This document shows positions 1 through 9,420 of a DNA stretch of 64,000 nt, in pieces. Origin of the DNA: Gnetum montanum (lineage: Eukaryota > Streptophyta > Gnetopsida > Gnetales > Gnetaceae); contig MNCI01020774.1 of NCBI GenBank assembly GCA_015680685.1, positions 156,880 to 220,879 on the forward strand, written 5' to 3'. The notes beneath the pieces are model-generated. The model was not told where the DNA came from, did no database searches, and was given only the letters and a program-made list of their open reading frames with translations. Position 1 is the first letter of the stretch. Every line of letters begins with the position of its first letter. The position numbers and the translations under genes were made by a program.

Positions 1-850
1 TGGATTCCGCTAGGCCATTTCCTTGAGGATAATAATTTGAGGGGGAAAATAAGAAAATGGATTTTGCAAATGCCCATCTGATAAACTCTTCGGATTTGAA
101 GGCGGGTCCATTGTCTGACACTAACACTTCCGGTAGACCAAATCTACTTAGAATGTGATCTTCTAAGAACTTAATGACATCTGATGCTGAACTTCCTCTT
201 AGAGCCTTTGCTTCAGACCATTTAGTAAAATAATCAGTAGCTGTGAGAATAAACTTGTGTCCAGCTCTTGAAGGAGTAATTGTACCAATAAAATCCAAAC
301 CCCATTGCTGAAATGGTCTATCCGCAACTACTGGTTTTAAAGGGGCTCTAGCCCTTTTAATTTTGGGTCCATGAACTTGACATTTATAGCATTTTTGAAT
401 CTTTGAACTAATGTCTTGATACATGGAAGGCCAGTAATATCCGTATCGAAGTATATGTTGCATAGTTGACTTAGGGGATTCATAAAATAAATTCAAATGA
501 TCATGGAATTGTTCCAAAATGAAACTAATTTGATCATTATGAACACATTCCAATAGAACTCCCCAAAAATCCTTTCTGTATAATATACCATCTTTAACAA
601 CAAATCTTCGTACTCTCTTGAAGAAAGCTCTCTTTTGACTTGCAGTTAAATTATTTGGGATTTTTCTGATAGTAAGAAACTTTAGGATATCATCATACCA
701 ATTCTCTTCATGAGTGTCAAGCGTGTAAACTTCACTTTCTCTAGTCATTAACCTGGCTAGTCCCATTCCCTTAATTGTCTTGCATATTTCCAATGAAAAT
801 CTAAAACTTTGCAACTTTATAAGCCATTTTCCTCTTTTCAAGCCAATCTC
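1..850 (-). pseudogene. Integrase of element 1, partial and decayed
   Basis: Minus-strand translation shows an integrase zinc-binding stretch around 370-480 (YGYYWPSMYQD, then CYKCQVHGPK). It is followed by the catalytic core: GLDFIGTITPSRAGH at about 250-300 carries the first Asp, and VSDNGPAFKSEEF at about 75-120 the second. The catalytic Glu would lie beyond the window edge. The enzyme inserts the cDNA of the element into the genome. It follows RT/RNase H in the normal Ty3/gypsy order. Stops and the missing end mean it cannot act as seen here. Confidence 0.8.
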
Positions 851-1622
851 ATTTTGGGATAGGAATCACTTGACTGCAGGTTCAATTAGCATAATGTGTA
901 CTAATGAACTTTCCAAATAATATTAAAAATGTTGAAGTGCTTTGATGACTGCAAAAGCTTACTTCCCTAAGTCTGAGTAATTTAACTCCGAACCTTTCAA
1001 TTGATACCCAAAGAATCCAATTGGTTCATCTTGACCCTCACTATCTTTTTGAGTAAGAACAGCAGCAATAGAATCATTTGAAGCAAAAGAGTATAACCAA
1101 AAATCTTCTTTAAGTCTAGGCTTTACCAAATATGGAGCCTCTTGTATAGCCTTTTTGATTTCTAATAACGCTTTTTCTGACTCTGGTGTTTTCTCTACTT
1201 GGACATCCTTTTTTAGCATGTGCATCAAAGGCTTGGTAATTTCAGTAAACCCAGGGATGAACTTCTTCATAAAGTTTATCTTCCCAAAGAATGATCTAAG
1301 AGATTTCTTACTAGAGGGGTGCTCAATATTTTGTATTGCTTGAATTCGAGAATTTTCTATGGCAATCCCTTCTTGACATATCACATGGCCTAATAGACTT
1401 CCAGATTTAACCCCGAAAATACACTTATTAGGATTTAATGAAATACCAAACTCACGGCATCTGTCGAAAACTTGCTGAAGATTATCGATATGATCTTCTT
1501 TCTTCTTTGAAAATACTGTAATATCATCCAAATAAACCACCATGAATTTGCCTAATAAATCTTTAAATTCTAAATCCATTGCTCTTTGAAAAGTAGCTTC
1601 GGCATTTGACAATCCAAATGGC
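851..1622 (-). pseudogene. Reverse transcriptase C-terminal half and RNase H of element 1
   Basis: The open frame 1612-959 begins at the PFGLSNAEATFQRAMD motif of Ty3/gypsy RT and continues with the catalytic VVYLDDITVFS box (YLDD intact) at about 1510-1545. It then has the LGHVI thumb region and the start of the RNase H domain (FWLYSFASNDSIAAVLTQK). RNase H runs on past a stop to about 851. The fingers and first catalytic Asp of RT are absent: the sequence starts abruptly at the N at 1623, so they were probably lost in assembly rather than in the genome. Confidence 0.85.
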
Positions 1623-1623
1623 N
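1623..1623. other. Assembly gap (single N) inside pol of element 1
   Basis: One N separates the RNase H-like contig from the RT contig. The first half of RT is missing exactly here and the reading frame changes, so an unknown length of sequence is missing. Confidence 0.85.
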
Positions 1624-2406
1624 CCCAAAATTCACTACCACGAAAGCTTGACTACTCGTGTTTTGTATGTCTTTTCCAGTAAGTAAATTTTTCTTGAACT
1701 CATGTTCTAAATTCATCATCCTCTTTGGAATGAAATTAGCTTTTGAATTTGAAGACGTTTTGGGTATTACTTGACCCTCAAATTCTTGTTTATTTTTCAT
1801 AAATCTTAGTACTTGATCATCATCTTCAAATACTTGTAAATGCCTTATATTATCTGGTACGGATGGCTGATGTTCTTCCTTAATCATGACATCTTTGTAA
1901 CCTTCTAATATTTGCGTATCCAATGTTGAAGCTGCTTTTGCCAAATAGTCTGCCATAAGATTCTCTGCTCTATTTACATGCTCTATTTGGCAATATTGAA
2001 ACTGGTCTAACATCTTACAAGCAAGTTGCTTATAAGGTCTTAAGAATGAGCTCTTTACAACACAGTTACCTTTTACTTGTTCACAGACTAATCTTGAGTC
2101 TCCTTTAATAGTGATTTCTTTGATCTTTTTGTCTAGAGCTATTCTCATACCAATGCATAAAGCTTCATACTCAGCCTTGTTGTTAGTACAAGGAAAAGAT
2201 AAATGAATCGCCTTGAGAATTTCAGGTGTACCATTCTTGAATATAACTATTCCAACTCCTACACCTTTTGAATTACATGAACCGTCAAAGTATAACTCCC
2301 ATTTATCTTCTTGCTTTGATTGTTCTTTTTCAGGACTATAACTTTCTTGGAGTGTACAAATTTTGTTTTCAACACCTCCTTTTTCTACTATTTTACTTCT
2401 TCCATT
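1624..2406 (-). CDS. Archaeal-type RNase H (aRNH) domain of element 1
   Basis: Directly behind the gag-protease stop (TAA, 2407-2409) the same frame stays open. It shows an RNase HI-like fold: WELYFDGSCNSKGVGVGI (first catalytic Asp), NNKAEYEAL (catalytic Glu), IKGDSRLVCEQVKGN (next Asp), and NRAENLMADYLAKAA near the end at about 1930. This kind of second RNase H is known from plant Tat-lineage elements. It could remove RNA from RNA/DNA hybrids during cDNA synthesis. It lies between protease and RT here, whereas I know it from after the RT-RNase H. A C-terminal tail of unknown role runs to the N at 1623. Translation would need stop-codon readthrough. Confidence 0.75.
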
Positions 2407-4440
2407 TTAAGTAATGTTATCTATCATCATAGGTTCACTATAGATGTATATCTGATTTGGTTCTCCTTTCCAGGGTAACCACATATAAGAATAATCTATT
2501 GATATGTAACCTGAGAAATTCTTACTCCAACTTCTACTCAATAAGAGACTATACGAATCGGGTATATCTGCCACTTGAATAGTCACTTTACTTCTTATGC
2601 GAGGTTCAGAAGCAATTTCCAATAGGATATTTGGTAATTGACCCACAATCTTCACTCTACTTTTATCCACTTGAACAATCTTCCTATTTGATTTTTCAGG
2701 AATCAAACCAAGTTTCTTACATATGGACAATGGCATTATAGTAGATGTGGCTCTAGAATCAATCAAACAATTGTGTAAGTATTTATCTTTCAATTTCATT
2801 GTCAAATGAAAAGGAGAAGCTTCCTTATCATAAGAAGTCTTTAATCTCTCATCATTACTAGACACATAACTTAACTCTGATTCTCTAGCTCTCCTTTTAC
2901 CTTTAATGAATTCTAAAGCCTTTCTTTGCTGATCTCCTATTTGAAGCAACTGATAGAGGCTAATATTGGCTTTGACATGTTTAAGGTCTTCTATCAAATC
3001 ATATTCTCCATCACCAATGAAGCTTGATCTCTTTATCCATTTATTAAAAGACTGATTTGGAGTGCTTTGCTCCACTTGATTGTCTTTACCTTTATTCTTA
3101 TCCCTTCTACTTGGCTCAAAAGCTTTTCTCTTAGTAGATGGATCAGTAATAACATTTGGGGGTCTAGAAGTAGTTAGTCTTTCCTTAGATCGAAGACTAT
3201 ATCCATTTTCCTCATTGTTATTACATTCTTCATCTGAAGACATATCTTCTTCAGAACTTGATAGAGAAGAAGTATCACTAGATCCATTGCTAGAAGATTT
3301 ACTTGCATAATGAACACTAGATAACTCATTATCAGATTCAATATCAAGAAAGTTGGACATAATAAGATCACTTTCATCCTCATCTTCTACTAACTTAGTG
3401 TCTTGATGTTTATGCTTTCTATTTTTCCTTTCTTCCTTGATATTAACTCTTGCCAATGCTTTTTCAAGCTTCACTATTTTGTTAGACATATCTCTCATTA
3501 ATTGTCCTTTTTCAGATCCTACTCTTTCATGTTCTTGCTCTATCTTAACATGAGATGGACCTGGTAAAGCTTTAAATTGAGCAAAATCTTGCATAGGAAT
3601 CATAACTCTTTCTTCTCTTTTTTGAATTGCAATATTTTCTTCAGGATTCAAGTTCAACTGTTTTTCTAACTGTATAGCTTCACTAAAGTAGTCATTTAGT
3701 GTAGTTAAGTTTGGAGTTCTCCTTAACCAAATTGAAATGTTGGGGTTGACAGCCTTAAGGTAAGTTTCCTTAAGCATTTCTTCTGATGGCCTATATTGCC
3801 TTTGAAAGAGTCCACAAATTCGTTGAAACTTAATGTTGAAATCTCTAATTGACTCTTTAACTCCTTGCTTAGCTTGTATCAGCCCACAGTATAGTTGTTG
3901 TTGATCTAATTGATTACCAAACTGGGCTAAGAAAAGATTCTTCATGTCATCCCAACTTGTAATACTATTACTTGGTAAGTTTGAATACCAAATCTGAGCC
4001 ATATCCTTTAGATTTGATACAAACAACCTACAAGCTTGATCTTGATGTTGAATATTTGCATGAGCTAAAGCTAACTCAAACATGTGAATATATTCTTCAG
4101 CTAAATAAGCTTTTCCAGGAATAAAAGGCTCAGGCAAATATTTGTAAACTACCTTAGGAATATCATTGTAATTTTGAAATCCTAATGGTGTAACTCCTTG
4201 CCAAGGATTTGCCATCCTATTCCTTTGAAATGTTGAACTCTTAGACTTTCTAGATCTTCTCTTACGAATTGATAAACCAGAGATAATGGGTGATCTTCTT
4301 GATCTTCTAGTTTTCACTCCACTACTTGTTCCCAATTCAAAAACTTTCTTTTGTTCTTCTTCTGATGAAGAATCAGTCTTAGAATCTAGAATATCTTTTG
4401 AAACTTTGAAACTTTCCAAACTATGAAATTTCTTGGTCAT
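2407..4440 (-). CDS. Gag-protease polyprotein of element 1
   Basis: An uninterrupted 677-residue frame starting at an ATG about 93 nt behind the primer binding site. Residues ~120-270 match the Ty3/gypsy gag core (IWYSNLPSNSITSWDDMKN, then FNIKFQRICG). The middle is Ser/Glu-rich with a basic stretch. I see no CCHC zinc knuckle. From about residue 485 (YDLIEDLKHVKANISLYQLL) it enters the protease region, with the active-site motif as CLIDSRATSTIMP. The expected DSG/A triad reads DSR, so the Gly after the catalytic Asp is replaced by Arg and the protease is probably inactive. A frame this long in a dead element suggests it is not extremely old. Confidence 0.85.
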   Translation of the reverse strand: MTKKFHSLESFKVSKDILDSKTDSSSEEEQKKVFELGTSSGVKTRRSRRSPIISGLSIRKRRSRKSKSSTFQRNRMANPWQGVTPLGFQNYNDIPKVVYKYLPEPFIPGKAYLAEEYIHMFELALAHANIQHQDQACRLFVSNLKDMAQIWYSNLPSNSITSWDDMKNLFLAQFGNQLDQQQLYCGLIQAKQGVKESIRDFNIKFQRICGLFQRQYRPSEEMLKETYLKAVNPNISIWLRRTPNLTTLNDYFSEAIQLEKQLNLNPEENIAIQKREERVMIPMQDFAQFKALPGPSHVKIEQEHERVGSEKGQLMRDMSNKIVKLEKALARVNIKEERKNRKHKHQDTKLVEDEDESDLIMSNFLDIESDNELSSVHYASKSSSNGSSDTSSLSSSEEDMSSDEECNNNEENGYSLRSKERLTTSRPPNVITDPSTKRKAFEPSRRDKNKGKDNQVEQSTPNQSFNKWIKRSSFIGDGEYDLIEDLKHVKANISLYQLLQIGDQQRKALEFIKGKRRARESELSYVSSNDERLKTSYDKEASPFHLTMKLKDKYLHNCLIDSRATSTIMPLSICKKLGLIPEKSNRKIVQVDKSRVKIVGQLPNILLEIASEPRIRSKVTIQVADIPDSYSLLLSRSWSKNFSGYISIDYSYMWLPWKGEPNQIYIYSEPMMIDNIT

Positions 4441-4532
4441 GAACTGAAAATAGTATCTAATTCTTAAGCCTTACAAATAATTGTTGATGTACTAAAAGTA
4501 TAAGGCTTATGAACCTAGAGGCTTAATTTTCA

Positions 4533-4550
4533 GCCCTCCTTCTAGCGCCA
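4533..4550 (-). promoter_or_regulatory. Candidate primer binding site of element 1
   Basis: Minus strand reads TGGCGCTAGAAGGAGGGC. It starts with TGG as tRNA-complementary sites do and lies seven bases inside the presumed LTR end (CCAACA at 4558). I do not assign the tRNA. Confidence 0.55.
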
Positions 4551-4557
4551 AAAGAAC

Positions 4558-6240
4558 TGTTGGCGACCGTTTGGGACGCGACCGCCAACGAGTGTCCTCG
4601 AACAGGATTTAGGTGCCTGCTGGTCTCTGGCAACACCAAGGCCCAGATACCTCCAAATAACTCAGTAGTTAATGTGAGTATGTGTGTGTGCTGTTGCGGC
4701 GTGCGGTTGTATGAAATGTGACAATTTCGTTGTGTGTGAACTACAAATGACTTACTTTAAAGAGATTCAGCCAACTTTGTCCAGTACTGTGAGTTATTGA
4801 AAGTTTCCTATTTTGTTCAACTACCTAGTCTACGCGGTCCTTATAATACCTGCTTGTAACAAGTAAAATTTTGCAAAAACATTTGAGCACAACTCCGCAA
4901 ATCTACTCCTAATTTTCCCCAGAGAAAGATATAGTTCCACAAGAAAACTAGAAATAGAGCAAGATTCAATGGAAATAGACAGAAAAGAAAAGAAAGCAGA
5001 TTTGTGTGGACCTCAAATATTTAAACAAGGTAAAATGACACGAGTAAACACTTCGCAATAAAGCTATTCCAAATTCAATATCTACGAATTGTTCAAACTT
5101 CCAAGGCTCAACCAAGCAATATCTTCAAGACAATCCTACTGTGCTACCAAAAATCGCTGCGTAAACTACCACGTACGAGACTCCACTTTGACTAGACAAT
5201 AGATGCCAACGATTGCATTCAAACAGAACCTTTAAAAGACTTGACAATTTCTGATTGAAATAACACGGAAAATCACTTTAAAGATAAAGAAGCTATTCTG
5301 GTCCCATCAAAATACCAAAGATTTTCTGAACCCTCTTGACTACTAGATTGTTCCACGGCGTGACTACAAACAGAGGCTCTCTTTCAACAACCCAATAGCA
5401 GTTCCCAAACGTTGCACAATAACGAAATTTACTACTAAAATGCTCTTAAGGCTTTTATTCACTAGCGCTTCTATGGCAAAATTTTAACAGAAATTTCTAT
5501 CGGGCAACAAGAACAATAAGAGCAATCTAAAAATCCCAAAATTACTTGCCAAGGATGATACTATCTAAACCACTAGCTAAGAAATTTAAACAAAACAAAA
5601 AAAATGAAATGCATAACTTACAGGACCATGAAAAAGAAGCTAAAATCTTTATTCTAGCAAATCATCATGCAAGCCATCTTCTTTACAAATCTTCCAAGTG
5701 TGATGATAATGCTTCCCCTTTTTTTCTCTTCTCTTTCTTGACCCTTGAAGTCTATTTATAGGATTCCAAGGTAGGTAGGGAAGTTACAATTTTAAAAATA
5801 TCTCACCTAACTTTTCTCCCAAGTAATTGGACTAACCAATTAGGAGATTACTTGGCCAACAAGTTAGGAGGTTACTTGTCCAACAAGTTAGGTAAGTTAC
5901 AATAATTTTAGGTGGTTTCAACCATAAAAGAGATAAAAATGCTACAGTTGAAAAGTGTCTTCATGATAAAATATTATAATTGTAACTATCATAGGAAGTT
6001 ACAACTTCCATAGGAATAATAGCCAAATGTCTCCTTTTATAGGATGTTACAAAAATATTTCATAACTGGCTTTTCATCATTTTTTAAATCATAAAATATT
6101 TTATTTATATCATAGTAGTAAAGATAGTAACCATGGAGTTGTTGCTCATTTCATCATCCATCTTCATAAGCTTTGGATAAGTTTATGCTGCCTCCACATT
6201 CAGTTGACAATGCAAATATCATATTTGACAAAGCGAACAT
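4558..6240 (-). repeat. 5' LTR of element 1 (outer edge approximate)
   Basis: The inner edge is set by the terminal CA (minus strand) at 4558 next to the primer binding site. No second LTR copy is in the window, so the outer edge (about 6240) is a guess based on loss of LTR-like character. A TATA box at 5752-5760 fits a promoter inside it. The 5800-6060 part contains several near repeats of TTACTTGGCCAACAAGTTAG type. No coding capacity is seen. Confidence 0.55.
5752..5760 (-). promoter_or_regulatory. TATA box of the element 1 LTR
   Basis: Minus strand TATAAATAG, inside the LTR and upstream of the gag start in the transcribed direction. Confidence 0.5.
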
Positions 6241-6399
6241 TCATTCTTTAATCTCCTTTTAGCATTTTCTTCTAATGATAATAAACTCACGCTGATTATC
6301 AATATTATCTTTGAGGCTACATTTTCGTTGTTGTTTTTTTAGAAATATAATAAGTTATAAAATTAACTGAATACGTTAACTTTATGGGAGGGTGAATAT

Positions 6400-6950
6400 A
6401 TTGCAAATGTAAATGTTTTGTAACGTGGTTAACCGCGTTGCTTTGCTTGCTCCTTCTGTGAGCGCTCCCTCCCGCGATTTGTGTGCCACCGCTATCGAAC
6501 TGCTCCGTCCGTTATTTCTCTGCCACCGCTCTACATCGGATTGGCCCAAGGTCGCGATTACCACCATTGGTTTGTTGCTGACGTCACCCAAACCCTGCCG
6601 CTACTTTGCTACCGCCTTTTCCACGTCTTCCGCGTCCGCCATGGCTGTGTGTCAACTATTGAACCCCCACAAACGCGATTGCAGTTGGAACAGCTTTTTT
6701 GCGGAGCTCGGCGTAGTTACTAACTTGCTCATATCAACGGTGCACTGACTTGAATCTGAGAACCTTCAGCAATGGTGTCTTGCCCCTATTCGTGGACAGC
6801 GTCCAAGTCCGGCGCATTCGTATTTTTGTTTTGCAGTTTTTGCTCATAACTATCCAGAGTTGCAAGCAATGGCGTAGGCGTAGCAATCGGCTGCGTTCTG
6901 GCCCTGCTTTATTCATTTTCTGTAGTCTTTGGCCAGGAAATTAAGCTTAA
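6400..6950. other. GC-richer, CpG-retaining stretch of unknown nature
   Basis: This ~550 bp is clearly richer in G+C and in CG dinucleotides (many gcg, ccg and cgc steps) than the AT-rich DNA on both sides. Open frames of about 110 residues exist on the plus strand (6413-6748), but none resembles a family I know. It may be a first exon or promoter-proximal piece of a host gene, or part of a less methylated or younger insertion. No transposon motif was found in it. Confidence 0.3.
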
Positions 6951-8200
6951 TATGAAAACAGAACAAAGAAACCCTCCGTGGCAAGTGTTTGACGAAATTG
7001 CAAATAGAATATGGAGTGATTTTTGGCGTTTTCTTGGTCAATTTCAGCAGCAAGCATCACTGCGTTTTTGTTACTATTGATACTGCGTTTTTCCTTTTGT
7101 GTTTAACCCTGTTTCTGCAAGTATTCAGCAACTGTTTCTGTGCTTTGTTCAGTGCCGTTTTGGAGGCCCTCTCTGGTTTCTTGTCATTGCAAATTTTTGT
7201 TTTTATTTTCCTATATTTTTCGGTACAGTAATGGTCATAGAGAATGGGGATTCCAGTGGCAAAGTGCTGGGGGAACCTGTTTCTGTCTTTCTACATGAAT
7301 GCTTATTTCTGCAGAGTACATTGCTTGAAACTGTCCTGTGGGATAATGGGTTGCTATACTACCCTGATCTCTTACAATAATACAGAGCATCTCCTTCATT
7401 TTGCAGCATTTCACTTTTTCCTTTCAGAGAAAAACATTTTACTTACAGAGAAATATATTCTTAAATTTTACAAATAACTTCACCCTGCCCAGACTGCTAA
7501 ACTTGCAATATTCATCTATAAACCTCAGTGAATTATAAAGTGATTTTGTATTTATCAACTAGGGCTATGTAAGCTTTTCTCATATTTTTAAATATGAGAA
7601 TGTCTTTTGTGCACTTATTCTCTTTCTCACTAGCTGAAAATTAAGCTACTTCTTCACAAATTCTCAACTAGTTTAAGTCTGCTTCATGAAATGGCCAAAT
7701 GTGCCAACACTTGTAAGACATTTTTAAGTTAAATTTTTGCAAAATAGGTTTGTTTAGAAAATTTTCTTATGCTTTAAAATACTAAGTCTTGGCTTGCAGT
7801 ATAACTCTTACTCTATTTTGCAACTGTGCTCTACATTTACTTGGTAGCTCTGTAGTTTGAAATTTAGCATGGCACCATAAATTAATACTTGAAGCTTTGA
7901 TTCTAATTTACATGCTTGAAGATAGGCTACTAAAATCATCTACTCACACATGTTGTATCTTTTAAAATTTGTTGAGATGCTTCTTTGGGACTATTAATGT
8001 TTGCAAGCATCAATATAAATAGCTTTGCTCTAATGCTTAGCTTATTTTTCATCAATCTAATTCTTTATTTTCTCTTAAGATAATTAAAAGCTAATAGGCT
8101 AACATGTCATTATACAATGTAAGTAGAACCATTTCATTAAAATCATATTTTGCTTCTGAGAGCTTCGAGAATAAAATAATTTTTTTATTCTTCTTTGTTG
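6951..8200. other. AT-rich stretch without a recognised gene
   Basis: A weak open frame at 7099-7380 (plus) contains a possible splice-acceptor-like run (polypyrimidine then cag near 7230) followed by ATG at 7231. The deduced peptide is not recognised. From about 7560 the DNA is AT-rich, and isolated words of the downstream 77 bp array start to appear near 8100. Confidence 0.3.
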
Positions 8201-8689
8201 AAAAGCATGTTAATGTAGCTAGCAAAACTAAACTTGACCTATTTTGTAGAACCAATGTTTGATTCTACTTATTTAGTGGCTTGTAAAATAAAAAAGAGAG
8301 CTTGCTTTTAGAACCAATTTAGTTTTATTAATCTTTTTCTAACGTGGAGCTCTATGTTCTCTTACATAACTATTTTCTTTTAGGGTATGACTATTCTTTG
8401 AATCCATGAGCCTTTTGTAGAACCAATTTTTGGTTCTACAAGCTATTGACCTTTCAGTATGTCAAAAACTTAAGGAAAATGGAGAACATATAATGTTGTG
8501 GAATCTGATGATTGTGCATAACATGAATGAGAACTCAAGAAAGGGGATCTACAAAGACATGTCAAAGTGGAGACTACAAGGACTCAAGGGAGCATGGATA
8601 GGTATGAACACTACAGGCTAAATGAAGATGCTCCAACAATCAAGGGGAAGCTAATTCAACAAGAGGAAGCCTCAGAAACCAAAGTTCAA

Positions 8690-8890
8690 AAGTTGAGAAG
8701 ACATCTCTGAGAAGTAGAAGACATCTTAGCCAAAGTGGTGTGCATTCACAAAAGACATCTTCCAAAAATAGAAGATGTCTCCTTTTTAGAGAAGACATCT
8801 TCATAGAGACATCCCACTTGTGAATGAGACATCTCCCCAAGATTGAAGTCAATTTTAGAGAGACATCCAAATCTTAAAGGAGACATCTAC
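8690..8890. repeat. Cluster of GACATCT / AGATGTC motifs
   Basis: About eight copies of agacatct or its complement agatgtct occur within ~200 bp, spaced irregularly by 20-45 bp. The same word dominates the U3 of the element 2 LTRs (14970-15260 and 20670-20930). Confidence 0.7.
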
Positions 8891-9199
8891 ATTAGTCGTT
8901 AGATAGTCATTGCATGTATTCCAAGGTGATTTTGGAAACTTTGATGACTTCATTATCTTGAGTATTAAGCAAGCAATTATGAAATAATTGTCACTATTAA
9001 AGTAATCATTGTATATTGTACTTGTGTACTTAATTTTTCATATCATTTGCTTTATTTTTTGTACACTTGTGCTTCAAAGTACAATGACTTGTAAAGTTAA
9101 GTTACATTCTTTCCTTGTGTTTTTTTTTTTATTTCTCTCTTGTTGCCCTACTAGGATTAATGAGCTTCTTGCAAGAAGGAATTGTAATTAATCTTGTCA

Positions 9200-9420
9200 A
9201 GATCCTATGAGATTGCATGTTTGTGCAACATCAAAACACCATGGAGTGGAGCTTAATTTCATAAAGGTTGTGGGATCCTTGAAACCACATTCTAAGCTTG
9301 TTAGTACCTTATGAGGTTGAGTGGTTTCATAATGATAAAACACTCCAAAGCATAGCTTAGAGCTTGTATAGGATGTGATACCCTTCAAACCACATTTTAG
9401 AGAAACAAAGTTTGAATGTT
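9200..9420. repeat. Diverged direct duplication, period about 105 bp
   Basis: Matching words recur in the same order: cctatgagattg (9205) and ccttatgaggttg (9308); caaaacacc and taaaacact; gaaaccacattct and caaaccacatttt. The two halves differ strongly. Confidence 0.5.

Larger units (their letters stand above)
1..6240 (-). mobile_element. Element 1: Tat-like Ty3/gypsy LTR retrotransposon, 5' part
   Basis: The element reads right to left: LTR (from about 6240 to 4558), primer binding site, gag-protease, archaeal-type RNase H, reverse transcriptase, RNase H and integrase, cut by the window start. Gag fold, protease, RT and integrase motifs are all of Ty3/gypsy type. A second RNase H of the kind known from the plant Tat lineage suggests that group. 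Coding frames are broken by stops and by a contig join at 1623, so the copy is dead. The outer LTR edge near 6240 is only approximate because the matching LTR lies outside the window. Confidence 0.85.

Noticed and set aside
6413-6748. 111-residue frame as a real gene
   Set aside because: No recognised family, overlapping frames of similar length, no clear exon signals. Kept only as a GC-rich stretch.
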